Assembly (NCBI RefSeq): GCF_900115545.1 | Contig: NZ_FOWV01000012.1 | Coordinates: forward strand, 16,299 to 80,298 | Length of the DNA: 64,000 nucleotides | Direction of reading: 5' to 3' | Source: Ralstonia sp. NFACC01 | GTDB lineage: Bacteria; Pseudomonadota; Gammaproteobacteria; Burkholderiales; Burkholderiaceae | Shown here: positions 17,668-30,733 of the stretch, one piece after another | Position numbering within the stretch: the stretch's first letter is position 1 | Layout of the letters: every line of letters begins with the position of its first letter | Translations under genes and position numbers: made by a program | Notes under the pieces: model-generated | Databases searched by the model: none | What the model was told of the DNA's origin: nothing | What the model saw: the letters and a program-made list of their open reading frames with translations, nothing else

Positions 17668-18612
17668 ATGAAGACGGAATTCACAATCGATCCGGACCTG
17701 CTGCCCGCGCTCGATGCGCTGCGCCGCGTGGCCGAGGCGGGGAGTTTCACGCAGGCAGCCGCGGCGCTGGACGTTTCGACGTCCGCGCTGTCGCAAACTG
17801 TCCGGCGGCTGGAGTCGGCGCTCGGCGTGCAACTGCTGGCGCGCACCACGCGACAGGTCAGTGCAACGGAAGCGGGTGAAGCGCTGCTTGCCGTCGCGCG
17901 GCCTGGCCTTGACGCGCTATACGGTGCGATGGCGGAAGTGGGGGAGCGTGCAACGGAGCCGCGCGGCACGTTGCGCGTGACGGCCTCGCGCGTGGCGTAC
18001 CAGTCGTTGCTGCAGCCGGTGCTGGGCGATTTTCTCTCGCGCTATCCGCGCATCGAGCTGGAGGTCTCGGTGGACGACGGGCTGTCCGCGATCGTCGCAG
18101 ACCGCTTTGATGTCGGCATCCGCTTCGGCGAGCGTGTCGAGCGCGACATGGTCGGCGTGCCGATCGGCCCGGCGCGCCGCATTGCGGTGGTGGGCAGTGC
18201 AGCGTATCTGCAAGCGCATGGCACGCCCGCATCGCCGGAAGCCCTGCGCGGCCATCGCTGCATCCGATACCGCTTTCCAAGCAGCGGCGCCTTGTACGAC
18301 TGGGAGTTTGCCGCTCCCGGCGGTGGCGCCAACCAGTCGGCGGATGTGGCCGGCGGCTTCATCGCCAATGACGTGCTGGCGATGGTCGCGGCGGCGAAGC
18401 AGGGCGTGGGCTTGGCGCACGTGCTGGAAGACCTCGTCGCCGAGGATGTGGCGGCCGGCCGCTTGGTTCGGGTGCTCGAAGACTGGTGCCCGCCGATGTA
18501 TCGCTTCCATCTCTATTTTCCTCGCACGCCGCAGATGCCGGGCAAGCTGCGCGCCTTCATCGATTTTCTACAGGAACGCTCGGCCAGCCCAGGGCGAGTG
18601 CCCATTAGCTGA
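17668..18612 (+). CDS. LysR family transcriptional regulator
   Basis: 314 residues from ATG 17668 (MKTEFTIDPDLLPALDAL). The helix-turn-helix lies at about residues 15-72, with AGSFTQAAAALDVSTSALSQ. The rest is a standard LysR effector-binding domain. It is divergent from the aldo/keto reductase, 86 bp apart, so that gene is the probable target. Two parS sites follow its stop codon. Confidence 0.87.
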   Translation: MKTEFTIDPDLLPALDALRRVAEAGSFTQAAAALDVSTSALSQTVRRLESALGVQLLARTTRQVSATEAGEALLAVARPGLDALYGAMAEVGERATEPRGTLRVTASRVAYQSLLQPVLGDFLSRYPRIELEVSVDDGLSAIVADRFDVGIRFGERVERDMVGVPIGPARRIAVVGSAAYLQAHGTPASPEALRGHRCIRYRFPSSGALYDWEFAAPGGGANQSADVAGGFIANDVLAMVAAAKQGVGLAHVLEDLVAEDVAAGRLVRVLEDWCPPMYRFHLYFPRTPQMPGKLRAFIDFLQERSASPGRVPIS

Positions 18613-18615
18613 ATG

Positions 18616-18631
18616 TGTTTCACGTGAAACA
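18616..18631. promoter_or_regulatory. parS centromere site 1
   Basis: TGTTTCACGTGAAACA, a perfect 16-bp palindrome identical to the proteobacterial chromosomal parS consensus. It is intergenic, just upstream of mnmG and 2.8 kb from parA. It should nucleate ParB loading for chromosome segregation. Confidence 0.93.
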
Positions 18632-18655
18632 CAAACGCGGGCAACAAGCGGTGCA

Positions 18656-18671
18656 TGTTTCACGTGAAACA
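18656..18671. promoter_or_regulatory. parS centromere site 2
   Basis: A second perfect TGTTTCACGTGAAACA, 40 bp (about four helical turns) from site 1, on the same face of the DNA. Being between the LysR gene and the mnmG promoter, bound ParB could also affect mnmG transcription. Confidence 0.93.
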
Positions 18672-18734
18672 CGAAAAGCAGGGGAATTTCGCCCCGATTG
18701 CCGCATGGCCAAACTGCGGTGTAGCCGCGCGACT

Positions 18735-18740
18735 TATAAT
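18735..18740 (+). promoter_or_regulatory. Candidate -10 element for mnmG
   Basis: A perfect TATAAT 45 bases before the mnmG start. A good -35 hexamer at 17 bp is not seen (AACTGC), so activation or an alternative arrangement would be needed. Confidence 0.4.
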
Positions 18741-18784
18741 TCCGCTTCTCCAAATTTTTGATGCCTCCATGCGAGGAGGAAGCC

Positions 18785-20734
18785 ATGCTGTATCCAATTG
18801 AATTCGATGTGATCGTGGTGGGCGGCGGACACGCCGGCACCGAGGCCGCGCTGGCGGCAGCGCGCATGGGGTGTCAGACCCTGCTGCTGACGCACAACAT
18901 CGAGACGCTGGGGCAGATGAGCTGCAATCCGTCCATCGGGGGCATCGGCAAAGGCCATCTGGTCAAGGAAGTGGACGCCTTGGGCGGGGCCATGGCCATC
19001 GCGACGGACGAGGGCGGCATCCAGTTCCGTATTCTCAATTCCAGCAAGGGCCCGGCGGTGCGGGCAACTCGCGCCCAGGCGGACCGCGTGTTGTACAAGG
19101 CGGCGATCCGTCATCGCCTGGAAAACCAGCCGAACCTGATGCTGTTCCAGCAGGCCGTGGAAGACCTGCTGGTGGAGGGCGACCGCGTAGTCGGGGCGGT
19201 GACACAGGTTGGCGTGCAGTTCCGTGCACGTGCCGTGGTGCTGACGGCTGGGACGTTCCTCGACGGCAAGATTCACGTCGGGTTGAACAACTACACCGGC
19301 GGCCGCGCGGGCGACCCCGCAGCGGTATCGCTGTCGGCGCGTCTCAAGGAATTGAAGCTGCCGCAAGGACGCCTCAAGACCGGTACGCCCCCGCGAATCG
19401 ATGGCCGGTCCATCGATTTTTCGGTGCTGGAGGAGCAGCCCGGCGATCTTGATCCGGTACCGGTGTTCTCGTTCATGGGCCGCGCGGAGATGCATCCCCG
19501 CCAAGTACCGTGCTGGGTGACGCACACGAACGAGCGCACCCACGACATCATCCGCGCCGGTCTGGACCGCTCCCCGATGTACACGGGCGTCATCGAGGGG
19601 GTAGGGCCGCGCTATTGCCCGAGCATCGAAGACAAAATCCACCGCTTCGCGAGCAAGGACAGCCACCAGATTTTTCTGGAGCCGGAAGGCCTGACGACGA
19701 ACGAGTTCTACCCGAACGGCGTGTCGACCAGCCTGCCGTTTGATGTGCAGCTCGATCTGATCCACTCGATGCGCGGGTTGGAGAACGCCCACATCCTGCG
19801 GCCCGGTTATGCCATCGAGTACGACTACTTCGACCCGCGCGGGCTGAAGGCTTCGCTGGAATCCAAGGCGATTTCCGGCTTGTTCTTCGCCGGCCAGATC
19901 AACGGGACGACCGGTTACGAAGAGGCGGCGGCGCAAGGCCTGCTGGCGGGCATCAACGCTGGCCTGCAGGTGCAGGGTAAAGATGCCTGGACGCCGCGCC
20001 GCGACCAGGCCTATCTGGGCGTGCTAGTAGACGATCTCATCACCCGCGGCGTAACCGAGCCGTATCGCATGTTCACCAGCCGGGCCGAGTTCCGCCTCAG
20101 CCTGCGTGAAGACAACGCCGACATGCGCCTGACCGACGTCGGCCGCGCGCTCGGCGTCGTTGACGATGCGCGCTGGGATGCGTTCAACCGGAAGCGCGAC
20201 GCTGTTTCACGTGAAACAGAGCGCCTCAAATCGACCTGGGTGAACCCGGCCACGCTTCCGCTGGAGGACGCCGAACCGGTTCTGGGCAAGGGCATCGAGC
20301 GCGAGTACGCGCTGGCCGACTTGCTGCGCCGCCCGAACGTGACCTACGAAACGCTCATGGGCATGCAAGGCGGCAAGTACGCGCTCAAAGCCCCCCTGGC
20401 TGAAGATCCGTTGCTGGCCGAGCAGATCCGCGAGCAGGTCGAAATCGGCATCAAATACCACGGCTACATCGCCCGGCAGGCCGATGAAGTCGAGCGCCTG
20501 GGTGCCAACGAGAACACCCGTCTGCCAGCGGATTTCGACTATGCGCAAGTGCGCGGCCTATCGATTGAGGTCCAGCAAAAGCTCGCCAAGCACAAACCGG
20601 AGACTATCGGACAGGCTTCGCGTATCTCCGGCATCACGCCGGCCGCCGTGTCACTGCTGCTCGTGCACTTGAAGAAGGGCGTGCTGCGTGGACAAGTCGG
20701 ACCCCGTGCCACCTCAGAAGGCGAGGCCGCTTGA
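18785..20734 (+). CDS. mnmG: tRNA uridine-5-carboxymethylaminomethyl modification enzyme MnmG
   Basis: 649 residues from ATG 18785, preceded by GAGGAGGAAG. The FAD motif [10 protein letters not shown] and the family signature [17 protein letters not shown] are present. A second signature [14 protein letters not shown] lies near residue 345. With MnmE it installs cmnm5U at the wobble position of certain tRNAs, using FAD, glycine or ammonium and methylene-THF. A third parS lies inside the gene. Its TGA overlaps the rsmG ATG by one base (TGATG). Confidence 0.97.
   Translation: MLYPIEFDVIVVGGGHAGTEAALAAARMGCQTLLLTHNIETLGQMSCNPSIGGIGKGHLVKEVDALGGAMAIATDEGGIQFRILNSSKGPAVRATRAQADRVLYKAAIRHRLENQPNLMLFQQAVEDLLVEGDRVVGAVTQVGVQFRARAVVLTAGTFLDGKIHVGLNNYTGGRAGDPAAVSLSARLKELKLPQGRLKTGTPPRIDGRSIDFSVLEEQPGDLDPVPVFSFMGRAEMHPRQVPCWVTHTNERTHDIIRAGLDRSPMYTGVIEGVGPRYCPSIEDKIHRFASKDSHQIFLEPEGLTTNEFYPNGVSTSLPFDVQLDLIHSMRGLENAHILRPGYAIEYDYFDPRGLKASLESKAISGLFFAGQINGTTGYEEAAAQGLLAGINAGLQVQGKDAWTPRRDQAYLGVLVDDLITRGVTEPYRMFTSRAEFRLSLREDNADMRLTDVGRALGVVDDARWDAFNRKRDAVSRETERLKSTWVNPATLPLEDAEPVLGKGIEREYALADLLRRPNVTYETLMGMQGGKYALKAPLAEDPLLAEQIREQVEIGIKYHGYIARQADEVERLGANENTRLPADFDYAQVRGLSIEVQQKLAKHKPETIGQASRISGITPAAVSLLLVHLKKGVLRGQVGPRATSEGEAA
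20203..20218. promoter_or_regulatory. parS centromere site 3, inside mnmG
   Basis: A perfect TGTTTCACGTGAAACA within the mnmG coding sequence, 1.5 kb from sites 1-2 and 1.2 kb before parA. It encodes VSRET in mnmG, so the site is kept together with protein sequence. Confidence 0.92.
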
Positions 20735-21402
20735 TGGCGAATGCACTGACTGACGCCCGGGCAGAGCTGGAAGCCGGCGCCCGCGCGCTTGGCTTGTCGC
20801 TGGACGAAGCGCAAGTCGATCGCTTGCTGGCGTACCAAGGGCTGCTGGCCAAATGGAACCGCGTCTACAACCTGACCGCCATTCGTGATGCCGGCGACAT
20901 GCTGACGCATCACTTGCTGGATTCGCTGTCGGCGGTGTCGCGCATCGCCGAGCTGGCCCGCCGCGCCCAACCCGACGCACCGCGCGTGCTGGACGTCGGT
21001 TCGGGAGGCGGCCTGCCGGGTATCCCGCTCGCCATCGCCTTCCCGGATGTAAGCGTCACGATGGTCGACATCGTGCAGAAAAAGACCGCTTTCCTGACGC
21101 AGTGCCGGGCCGAGCTTGGGCTGACCAACGCTCAATCGCATTGGGGCCACGTGGAAAAACTGGCTGATGCCACCGGCTACGGCGTCATTACCTCACGCGC
21201 TTTTGCCGAGCTGGTGGATTTCGTGAATCTGGCTGGCCATCTGCTGGCCCCCGGTGGCCGCATGGTCGCCATGAAGGGTGTGCGCCCGGATGCTGAAATC
21301 GAGCGCCTGCCCGCCGGCTGGACCGTCGAAGCCATCGAACGCCTGACCGTGCCGGGGCTGCCGGCCGAGCGTCACCTGGTCATCCTTGCGCCGTCGGCGT
21401 GA
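20734..21402 (+). CDS. rsmG: 16S rRNA (guanine-N7) methyltransferase RsmG
   Basis: 222 residues from ATG 20734, which overlaps the mnmG stop by one base; TTG 20731 is possible but less likely. The SAM-binding motif [20 protein letters not shown] is near residues 87-106. RsmG methylates G527 of 16S rRNA; loss gives low-level streptomycin resistance. The mnmG-rsmG-parA-parB order is common in bacteria near the origin. Confidence 0.96.
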   Translation: MANALTDARAELEAGARALGLSLDEAQVDRLLAYQGLLAKWNRVYNLTAIRDAGDMLTHHLLDSLSAVSRIAELARRAQPDAPRVLDVGSGGGLPGIPLAIAFPDVSVTMVDIVQKKTAFLTQCRAELGLTNAQSHWGHVEKLADATGYGVITSRAFAELVDFVNLAGHLLAPGGRMVAMKGVRPDAEIERLPAGWTVEAIERLTVPGLPAERHLVILAPSA

Positions 21403-21439
21403 GCGAACGTTGTAGCGAGCCATTCACCGCAGAGGAGTC

Positions 21440-22225
21440 ATGTCGAATATTTTCGTGATCGCCAACCAGAAGGGTGGGGTCGGCAAGACCACCACCACGG
21501 TGAATCTCGCGGCCGGGCTGGCCGCGCAAGGGCAGCGCGTGCTGCTGGTCGACCTCGACCCGCAGGGCAATGCCTCGATGGGGTCGGGCATTGACAAGCA
21601 CACGCTCGAATTCAGCGTCTACCAAGTCCTTGTCGGGCTGGCGACGATTCCGCAGGCGCGCAAGCGCTCCGAGGCCGGGCGCTATGACGTGTTGCCAGCA
21701 AACCGCGACCTGGCCGGCGCCGAAGTCGAACTGGTCGATCTGGAGCATCGCGAAAACCGCCTCAAGCTTGCGCTCGCCGAGGTGGAAGCCGACTACGACT
21801 TCGTCCTTATCGATTGCCCGCCGTCGCTTTCGCTGCTGACGCTCAACGGCCTGTGTGCCGCGCACGGCGTCGTCGTGCCGATGCAGTGTGAGTACTTCGC
21901 GCTCGAAGGCCTGTCGGATCTCGTCAACACCATCAAACAGGTGCACGCCAACCTGAACCGCGACCTCAAGGTGATCGGCCTGTTGCGTGTGATGTTCGAC
22001 CCGCGCGTGACGCTGCAGCAGCAGGTTTCGGCGCAGCTCGAATCGCACTTCGGCGACAAGGTGTTCAAGACGGTCATCCCGCGCAACGTGCGTCTGGCCG
22101 AAGCGCCCTCGTACGGCATGCCGGGCGTAGCGTTTGACGTGGCATCGAAAGGCGCCAAGGCCTATCTGGATTTCGGCGCCGAGATGATCGCGCGCGTGCG
22201 GCAGATGGCCGACATGCCGGCCTGA
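21440..22225 (+). CDS. parA: Chromosome partitioning ATPase ParA
   Basis: 261 residues. The deviant Walker A motif NQKGGVGKTTTTVNLAAGLA lies at residues 9-28, with the ParA-specific Lys before GG. Further motifs are DLDPQGNAS and VLIDCPPSL. It is short and lacks an N-terminal DNA-binding domain, as expected for a chromosomal Soj-type ParA. It binds nucleoid DNA as an ATP dimer and moves ParB-parS complexes. RBS GAGGAG precedes the ATG; parB follows in 17 bp. Confidence 0.97.
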   Translation: MSNIFVIANQKGGVGKTTTTVNLAAGLAAQGQRVLLVDLDPQGNASMGSGIDKHTLEFSVYQVLVGLATIPQARKRSEAGRYDVLPANRDLAGAEVELVDLEHRENRLKLALAEVEADYDFVLIDCPPSLSLLTLNGLCAAHGVVVPMQCEYFALEGLSDLVNTIKQVHANLNRDLKVIGLLRVMFDPRVTLQQQVSAQLESHFGDKVFKTVIPRNVRLAEAPSYGMPGVAFDVASKGAKAYLDFGAEMIARVRQMADMPA

Positions 22226-22242
22226 GCAGCAAGAGGAACAAC

Positions 22243-23154
22243 ATGAGCACGATGAAGAAAAAGGGACTGGGCCGCGGCCTCGAAGCGCTGCTCGGCAGCC
22301 CGGCCGAGATTGTCGAAGCCGCCAAGCAGGAGGGTGCGCCGACGGTCCTGAAGCTGGAACAGATGCAGCCTGGCAAATATCAGCCGCGCACGCGCATGGA
22401 CGAAGGCGCGCTGCAGGAGCTTGCCGCGAGCATCCGCGCCCAAGGCTTGATGCAGCCGATTCTGGTGCGCAAGGTCGAGTCCGACGGCACAAAGCCTAAG
22501 TACGAAATCATCGCGGGTGAGCGCCGCTTCCGCGCATCGCGCCTTGCGGGCCTGACCGAAGTGCCCGTCCTCGTGAAGGACGTGCCGGATGAATCGGCCG
22601 CCGCCATGGCGCTGATCGAAAACATCCAGCGCGAAGACCTCAACCCGCTGGAAGAAGCGCAGGGCATCGCGCGCCTGGTGCGGGAATTCCAGTTCACGCA
22701 CGAGCAGGCGGCGGAATCGGTGGGGCGTTCGCGTAGCGCGGTCTCGAACCTGCTGCGCCTGCTGAATCTTGCCCAGCCTGTGCAGACGATGCTGATGGCG
22801 GGTGACCTGGATATGGGTCACGCCCGTGCGCTGCTCGCCGTCGATGGTGCAACACAAATCACATTGGCCAATCAGATCGTCAATAAGCGCCTGTCGGTCC
22901 GCGAGACGGAAAAACTGGTGGCATTGACGCTCAAGCCGTTTGAGCTGAAGTCACTGAAGCAGAAGGGCGGCCACCAGGGTGGTCGCGACGTTGCGCGCCT
23001 GGAAGAGGAGCTGGCTGATCAACTGGGCTTGGGCGTGCAGATCAAGCTGGCAGCAAAGGGCCGTGGTCAGTTGACCGTGCAGTTCAGCAGTCTCGACGAA
23101 TTCGACGGGTTGTTGGCGCGCCTGCGTCCTGATGGTGGCGAAGAAGCGGCCTGA
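22243..23154 (+). CDS. parB: Chromosome partitioning protein ParB
   Basis: 303 residues. The CTPase box is visible as IIAGERRFRASRLAGL (GERRxRA), followed by the conserved ALIENIQREDLNPLEEAQG segment. The helix-turn-helix is near residues 150-175 (EQAAESVGRSRSAVSNLLRLL), and a C-terminal dimerisation domain ends the protein. It loads at parS, slides as a CTP clamp and stimulates ParA. Three consensus parS sites lie within 3.6 kb upstream. Confidence 0.97.
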   Translation: MSTMKKKGLGRGLEALLGSPAEIVEAAKQEGAPTVLKLEQMQPGKYQPRTRMDEGALQELAASIRAQGLMQPILVRKVESDGTKPKYEIIAGERRFRASRLAGLTEVPVLVKDVPDESAAAMALIENIQREDLNPLEEAQGIARLVREFQFTHEQAAESVGRSRSAVSNLLRLLNLAQPVQTMLMAGDLDMGHARALLAVDGATQITLANQIVNKRLSVRETEKLVALTLKPFELKSLKQKGGHQGGRDVARLEEELADQLGLGVQIKLAAKGRGQLTVQFSSLDEFDGLLARLRPDGGEEAA

Positions 23155-23484
23155 ATTTTCCCTGCGACAGTTTGACGCACCTATCGTAGCCGGCGTGGTT
23201 GCGCCATTTGCGGGCAGCCGCTTGGCACGGAATTGGTGCGATTACCTCGCGCGTCATCGACGCTGCGTATCGCCCACACCATCATGGAATCAACGGGGTG
23301 CCGCTCCATCAGGCGGATTCGGTGCCCCGGCAGCAGCGCCGCATTGCGCATGCCATATGGAACGCCGCCGCGCTGAGTGCTGTCGAAGGCGCCCGCACGA
23401 GCGTTCGCTTGCGCGTTGACTGGCGAACGCCATGTCCCGTAAAATCGTGCGGTTTTAAATCCGCCTGACCCAAAGCGGTGCGGC
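23155..23484. other. Intergenic region between parB and atpI holding the atp promoter
   Basis: 330 bases without a credible gene. The last 70 bases contain a good sigma-70-type promoter. No terminator was seen after parB, so some read-through into the atp operon is possible. Confidence 0.6.
23417..23446 (+). promoter_or_regulatory. Predicted promoter of the ATP synthase operon
   Basis: TTGACT at 23417-23422 and TAAAAT at 23441-23446, separated by 18 bp, 38 bp before the atpI start. This is the best sigma-70-like match I saw in the region and fits the start of the operon. Confidence 0.6.
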
Positions 23485-24054
23485 ATGATGAAAGCACATT
23501 CTTCCATGCAGCCAGCCGACCGGCAACGGCCCGATTCTTACGCTTCGTTGAACGCCGCCCGACCTCAGTCGGTGCAGGATCCGAAGCACGATAGTTGGGA
23601 CGATGAGGAGAAGGCGGAACCGCCGGTGCATGTGCTCTCACATGACGAGGCGGTCGCTCTGTTTGGCGAGCAGGCTCTGCAAGCCTCGCGTATCACGCCT
23701 TTTTCCATCGTGCTCGGCCAAGTGGCCATCACACTGTTGTGTGCGCTCGGTTGGTACGTCGGCAGTTGGTTCGCGGGCACGAGCGCTGCGTCAGCGGGCG
23801 AGGCTGCGCTGTCTGCTCTGCTGGGTGGCGGCGTGTGCGTGGTGCCCTCGGCATGGTTCGCGATGCGGCTGTCGGCGGCCAAGGGGTTCGAATCCATCGC
23901 CCGTCTGGTGGTGGGCGAAGCGATCAAGGTGCTCGGCACGGTCGCGCTGCTGGTGATCGTGGTGGTTGTCTTCAAGGGCCTGCATTGGCCGCCCTTGCTG
24001 ATTACCCTGATCCTAGCACTCAAGATGTATTGGGTCGGTCTCGCGCTGCGATAG
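23485..24054 (+). CDS. atpI: ATP synthase protein I
   Basis: About 189 residues from ATG 23485; ATG 23488 and 23506 are alternatives. A polar, probably cytoplasmic N-terminus of some 70 residues precedes four hydrophobic segments (from SIVLGQVAITLLCALGWYVG to LLITLILALKMYWVGLALR). AtpI is a small membrane protein at the head of F-type operons that helps c-ring assembly or Mg transport and is not part of the final enzyme. Sequence is poorly conserved; the position decides the call. Confidence 0.85.
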   Translation: MMKAHSSMQPADRQRPDSYASLNAARPQSVQDPKHDSWDDEEKAEPPVHVLSHDEAVALFGEQALQASRITPFSIVLGQVAITLLCALGWYVGSWFAGTSAASAGEAALSALLGGGVCVVPSAWFAMRLSAAKGFESIARLVVGEAIKVLGTVALLVIVVVVFKGLHWPPLLITLILALKMYWVGLALR

Positions 24055-24280
24055 CGCGTTGAGTCGGCTCCAGCCCACCACGACACGGCGGGCACACTGG
24101 ACGTGTTGGCATGTGGCAGTAACCTGAGGCAGGAGAAGCCCCGGTTCATTGCGCTGACACTCCACAAGAATAAGGTGGCGCGTTTCGGCCGCGTGCAGTC
24201 CGCGATCTCCAGGACGAACCTGGTTGAATCGGGCGCGAGTCGGAACGGGTCACGAAGAATGTTTCGCAATATTGGACTGA

Positions 24281-25168
<888 letters not shown>

Positions 25169-25239
25169 GTAGTTGCGGTTCAGGTTCTCCGGTTCCGTTT
25201 GATTTTTCCAAGTTCTCAAGTTCTTAGTCTTTCACGTAA

Positions 25240-25518
<279 letters not shown>

Positions 25519-25624
25519 TTCTTTTCGGTCTGCATGATGCCGGAGGCGGCCTGGGTGAACGCTGCGCGTGACCCTCGCCGCTTCGTGCATTGATCCGTAG
25601 TCTCAATACCGAAAGGAACACACC

Positions 25625-26095
25625 ATGAACCTGAACGCCACACTCGTCGCGCAGATGGTCGTGTTCTTCATCCTGTGGTGGGTTGTTGCCAAATTCATTT
25701 GGCCGCCCCTGGTGAAGGCGCTCGACGAACGCGCGAAGAAAATCGCCGATGGCCTGGCCGCTGCCGACAAGGGCAAGGCTGAGCTGGAGCTGGCCAACAA
25801 GCGGGTCGACCAGGCACTGACCGAAGCGCGCAATGAAGGCGCGCAACGCATCGCGGACGCTGAAAAGCGCGCCCAGATGAGCGCCGATGAGATCAAGCAA
25901 AACGCCCAGGCCGAAGCCGCGCGCATCATTGCGCAAGCCAAGGCAGAAGCCGAGCAGCAAACCGTGCGCGCGCGTGAATCGCTGCGTGACCAGGTTGCTG
26001 TGCTGGCCGTCAAGGGTGCCGAGCAGATCCTTAAGCGTGAAGTCAATGCGCAGGTCCACGCCGATCTGCTCAATCAACTCAAGGCTGAGCTGTAA
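25625..26095 (+). CDS. atpF: F1Fo ATP synthase subunit b
   Basis: 156 residues: one N-terminal transmembrane helix (residues 5-25, [16 protein letters not shown]) then a long charged helix rich in Ala, Glu and Lys that forms the peripheral-stalk dimer. RBS GAAAGGAAC. Its stop is 2 bp before atpH. Confidence 0.96.
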   Translation: MNLNATLVAQMVVFFILWWVVAKFIWPPLVKALDERAKKIADGLAAADKGKAELELANKRVDQALTEARNEGAQRIADAEKRAQMSADEIKQNAQAEAARIIAQAKAEAEQQTVRARESLRDQVAVLAVKGAEQILKREVNAQVHADLLNQLKAEL

Positions 26096-26097
26096 TC

Positions 26098-26634
26098 ATG
26101 GCAGAACTCGCAACCGTTGCCCGTCCGTACGCAGAGGCGCTGTTCCGCGTGGCGAAGGCCGGCAATCTGGGTGCATGGTCTGAGCTCGTGTCGGAAATGG
26201 GGCAAATTGCCGCCGTGCCCGACATGAAGGCAGTCGCCGATGATCCGAAGCTCTCCAAAGCCGATGTGGCGGGGATCTTCCTGTCGGCGCTGAAATCTCC
26301 GGTTTCGCATGAGGCGAAGGAACTGGTTGGCCTGCTGGTGGCCAACAAGCGCCTGTCGCTGCTGCCGGAAATTGCCGCGCAATTCCATGTGCTGCGGAAT
26401 GCCAGCGAAGGCGCCGCCGACGTCGAGATCACCAGTGCGTTCCCGCTTGAGGGCGCGCCCCTGACCGAACTGGTCGCCACGCTCGAGCGCAAGTTCGGCA
26501 AGAAGCTGCAGGCTCACGTGAGCGTCGATCCTTCGTTGATCGGCGGCGTGCGTGTGCAGATTGGCGACGAAGTGCTCGACACCTCGGTGCGCGCGCGCCT
26601 GACGCAGATGCAGTCTGCGCTGACCGCCGCGTAA
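26098..26634 (+). CDS. atpH: F1Fo ATP synthase subunit delta
   Basis: 178 residues, the F1-side cap of the peripheral stalk. The start [19 protein letters not shown] and the end [20 protein letters not shown] are both family hallmarks. It begins 2 bp after atpF and is probably translated by coupling. Confidence 0.96.
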   Translation: MAELATVARPYAEALFRVAKAGNLGAWSELVSEMGQIAAVPDMKAVADDPKLSKADVAGIFLSALKSPVSHEAKELVGLLVANKRLSLLPEIAAQFHVLRNASEGAADVEITSAFPLEGAPLTELVATLERKFGKKLQAHVSVDPSLIGGVRVQIGDEVLDTSVRARLTQMQSALTAA

Positions 26635-26719
26635 TGCTGCTCCGCGAGGCGCCGATGAATCGACGCGATTTCATCGACGTAGCGCGCCCGCAGACAGATT
26701 GAAGAATTAGGAGCATTCG

Positions 26720-28261
26720 ATGCAACTGAACCCCTCCGAGATCAGCGACCTGATCAAGACCCGTATCGAGGGCTTGAAGGCTGGCGCTGACGCAAAGAAC
26801 ACCGGCACGGTCATTTCCGTGACGGACGGTATCTGCCGCATTCATGGCCTGTCGGGCGTGATGCAAGGCGAAATGCTGGAATTCCCGGGCAACACGTTCG
26901 GCCTCGCGCTGAACCTCGAGCGCGACTCCGTCGGCGCTGTGGTGCTGGGTGAGTACGAGCACATTTCCGAAGGCGACGAAGTCAAGTGCACGGGCCGCAT
27001 TCTGGAAGTGCCGGTTGGCCCGGAACTGCTGGGCCGCGTGGTCAACGCACTGGGCCAGCCGATCGACGGCAAGGGCCCGATCAACGCCAAGAAGACGGAC
27101 GTGATCGAAAAGGTCGCTCCGGGCGTGATCGCACGTCAATCGGTGAGCCAGCCGGTGCAGACCGGTCTGAAGTCGATCGACGCAATGGTGCCGATCGGCC
27201 GTGGCCAGCGTGAGCTGATCATTGGCGACCGTCAGACCGGCAAGACCGCCGTGGCCGTCGACGCCATCATCAACCAGAAGGGCAAGGGCATCTTCTGCGT
27301 GTACGTGGCAATCGGCCAGAAGGCTTCGACGATCGCCAACGTCGTCCGCAAGCTCGAAGAGCACGGCGCGCTGGAATACACGATCGTGGTGGCTGCTGCC
27401 GCTTCCGACTCCGCTGCCATGCAGTACCTGTCGGCCTACGCCGGCTGCACGATGGGCGAATACTTCCGCGACCGCGGCGAAGACGCTCTCATCGTGTATG
27501 ACGATCTGACCAAGCAAGCTTGGGCGTACCGTCAGGTTTCGCTGCTGCTGCGCCGTCCGCCTGGCCGTGAAGCGTACCCCGGTGACGTGTTCTATCTGCA
27601 CTCGCGTCTGCTGGAGCGTGCTGCACGTGTGAACGCCGAGCACATCGAGAAGATCACCAACGGTGAAGTCAAGGGCAAGACCGGTTCGCTGACCGCACTG
27701 CCCGTGATCGAAACGCAGGCCGGCGACGTGTCCGCATTCGTTCCGACCAACGTGATCTCGATTACCGACGGCCAGATCTTCCTGGAAACCGACCTGTTCA
27801 ACGCAGGTGTGCGCCCCGCAATCAACGCCGGTATTTCGGTGTCGCGTGTGGGTGGTGCTGCCCAGACCAAGGTCATCAAGAAGCTGTCCGGCGGTATCCG
27901 TACCGACTTGGCTCAGTATCGTGAACTGGCTGCGTTCGCACAGTTTGCTTCCGACCTGGACGAAGCGACCCGCAAGCAGCTCGAGCGCGGCCGCCGCGTG
28001 ACCGAACTGCTCAAGCAGCCGCAATACCAGCCGCTGCAAGTGTGGCAGCTGGCCGCGTCGCTGTACGCAGCCAACAACGGCTTCCTCGACAACGTGGACG
28101 TGAAGGACATCCTGGCTTTTGAAAAGGGCCTGCACGACACGCTGAAGACGAAGTACGCCGATCTCATCAACCGCATCGAAGATACGAAGGATCTTTCGAA
28201 GGACGATGAGGCCGCCCTGCGTGCCGCGATCGAGGATTTCAAGAAGTCCGCCGCGTTCTAA
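26720..28261 (+). CDS. atpA: F1Fo ATP synthase subunit alpha
   Basis: 513 residues, full length. The Walker A motif [13 protein letters not shown] is near residues 170-182. The Arg-finger-containing segment [21 protein letters not shown] lies near residues 358-378 (shown in part). It forms the non-catalytic nucleotide sites and contributes the arginine finger. RBS TTAGGAGC. Confidence 0.98.
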   Translation: MQLNPSEISDLIKTRIEGLKAGADAKNTGTVISVTDGICRIHGLSGVMQGEMLEFPGNTFGLALNLERDSVGAVVLGEYEHISEGDEVKCTGRILEVPVGPELLGRVVNALGQPIDGKGPINAKKTDVIEKVAPGVIARQSVSQPVQTGLKSIDAMVPIGRGQRELIIGDRQTGKTAVAVDAIINQKGKGIFCVYVAIGQKASTIANVVRKLEEHGALEYTIVVAAAASDSAAMQYLSAYAGCTMGEYFRDRGEDALIVYDDLTKQAWAYRQVSLLLRRPPGREAYPGDVFYLHSRLLERAARVNAEHIEKITNGEVKGKTGSLTALPVIETQAGDVSAFVPTNVISITDGQIFLETDLFNAGVRPAINAGISVSRVGGAAQTKVIKKLSGGIRTDLAQYRELAAFAQFASDLDEATRKQLERGRRVTELLKQPQYQPLQVWQLAASLYAANNGFLDNVDVKDILAFEKGLHDTLKTKYADLINRIEDTKDLSKDDEAALRAAIEDFKKSAAF

Positions 28262-28325
28262 CCGCGTCATTCCCGAAACTGGTCGCGCGTAGCCAGCGTG
28301 ACCAGGTTTGAACGGAGAGGAAGAA

Positions 28326-29201
28326 ATGGCCGGAACAAAAGAAATCCGCACCAAGATCAAGAGCGTGCAAAACACGCGCAAGATCACCAAGGCGATGGAA
28401 ATGGTCGCCGCATCCAAGATGCGCAAGGCGCAGGAACGGATGCGTGCTGCCCGCCCGTATGCCGAGAAGATCCGCAACGTGGCTGCGCACATGGCACTGG
28501 CCAATCCGGAGTACAAGCACCCGTTCATGGTTGCGCGCGACATCAAGCGTGCCGGCCTGATCGTGGTGACGACGGACAAGGGCCTGTGCGGTGGCTTGAA
28601 CACCAACGTGCTGCGTGCCGTCACCACCCAACTGCGCGATCTGCAGAACAAGGGCGTTGAGACGCAAACCACTGCCATCGGTACCAAGGGCATGCAGTTC
28701 CTGGGCCGCGTCGGTGCGAAGGTGGTCTCGCACGTCGTGCATCTGGGCGACACGCCGCATCTGGAAAAGCTGATCGGCGCGATCAAGGTGCAACTGGACG
28801 CGTTCAACGCAGGCCAGATCGATGCCGTGTACCTTGCGTACACCCGCTTCATCAACACGATGAGGCAGGAGCCGGTGGTCGAGCAGCTGCTGCCGCTGAC
28901 CGCCGACAAGCTGGCGCAGAGCGACGCCGAGAAGCAGGCCTACTCGTGGGATTACATCTACGAGCCGGACGCACAGACGGTCGTCGACGAGCTGCTGATT
29001 CGCTACGTCGAGGCGCTGGTGTACCAGGCGGTGGCCGAGAACATGGCCTCCGAGCAATCGGCCCGGATGGTGGCGATGAAGGCGGCTTCGGACAACGCGA
29101 AGAACGTGATCGGCGAACTGCAACTGGTCTACAACAAGACCCGTCAGGCAGCGATCACGAAGGAACTGTCCGAAATCGTCAGCGGCGCGGCAGCGGTTTG
29201 A
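28326..29201 (+). CDS. atpG: F1Fo ATP synthase subunit gamma
   Basis: 291 residues from ATG 28326 ([20 protein letters not shown]); RBS GGAGAGGAAG. The N- and C-terminal helices form the rotor coiled coil, the latter ending with [20 protein letters not shown]. It turns inside the alpha3beta3 hexamer. The central domain contains [13 protein letters not shown], a conserved strand. Confidence 0.97.
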   Translation: MAGTKEIRTKIKSVQNTRKITKAMEMVAASKMRKAQERMRAARPYAEKIRNVAAHMALANPEYKHPFMVARDIKRAGLIVVTTDKGLCGGLNTNVLRAVTTQLRDLQNKGVETQTTAIGTKGMQFLGRVGAKVVSHVVHLGDTPHLEKLIGAIKVQLDAFNAGQIDAVYLAYTRFINTMRQEPVVEQLLPLTADKLAQSDAEKQAYSWDYIYEPDAQTVVDELLIRYVEALVYQAVAENMASEQSARMVAMKAASDNAKNVIGELQLVYNKTRQAAITKELSEIVSGAAAV

Positions 29202-30641
<1,440 letters not shown>

Positions 30642-30682
30642 GAGCAACGGTCTGGCGCCGTGCGTAAGCCGGGGCCAGTACT

Positions 30683-30716
30683 GGCTTCCTGAAGTCCATT
30701 CAGGAAGCCGCTTTTC
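30683..30716 (+). promoter_or_regulatory. Hairpin between atpD and atpC
   Basis: A perfect 11-bp stem (GGCTTCCTGAA at 30683-30693, complement at 30699-30709) with a five-base loop, followed by GC and TTTTC. It resembles a partial terminator or an mRNA 3'-end stabiliser and lies 24 bases before the atpC start. It could lower or set the amount of epsilon relative to beta. Confidence 0.65.
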
Positions 30717-30733
30717 TGAGCAAAGGAATCGAG

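Noticed and set aside
26512..26525. CTCACGTGAG palindrome in atpH
   Set aside because: It shares only the CACGTG centre with parS; the outer bases are unlike the ParB site.
26429..28909. 826-residue open frame on the minus strand opposite atpA/atpG
   Set aside because: Antisense to essential ATP synthase genes that are fully accounted for; no plausible start or domain.
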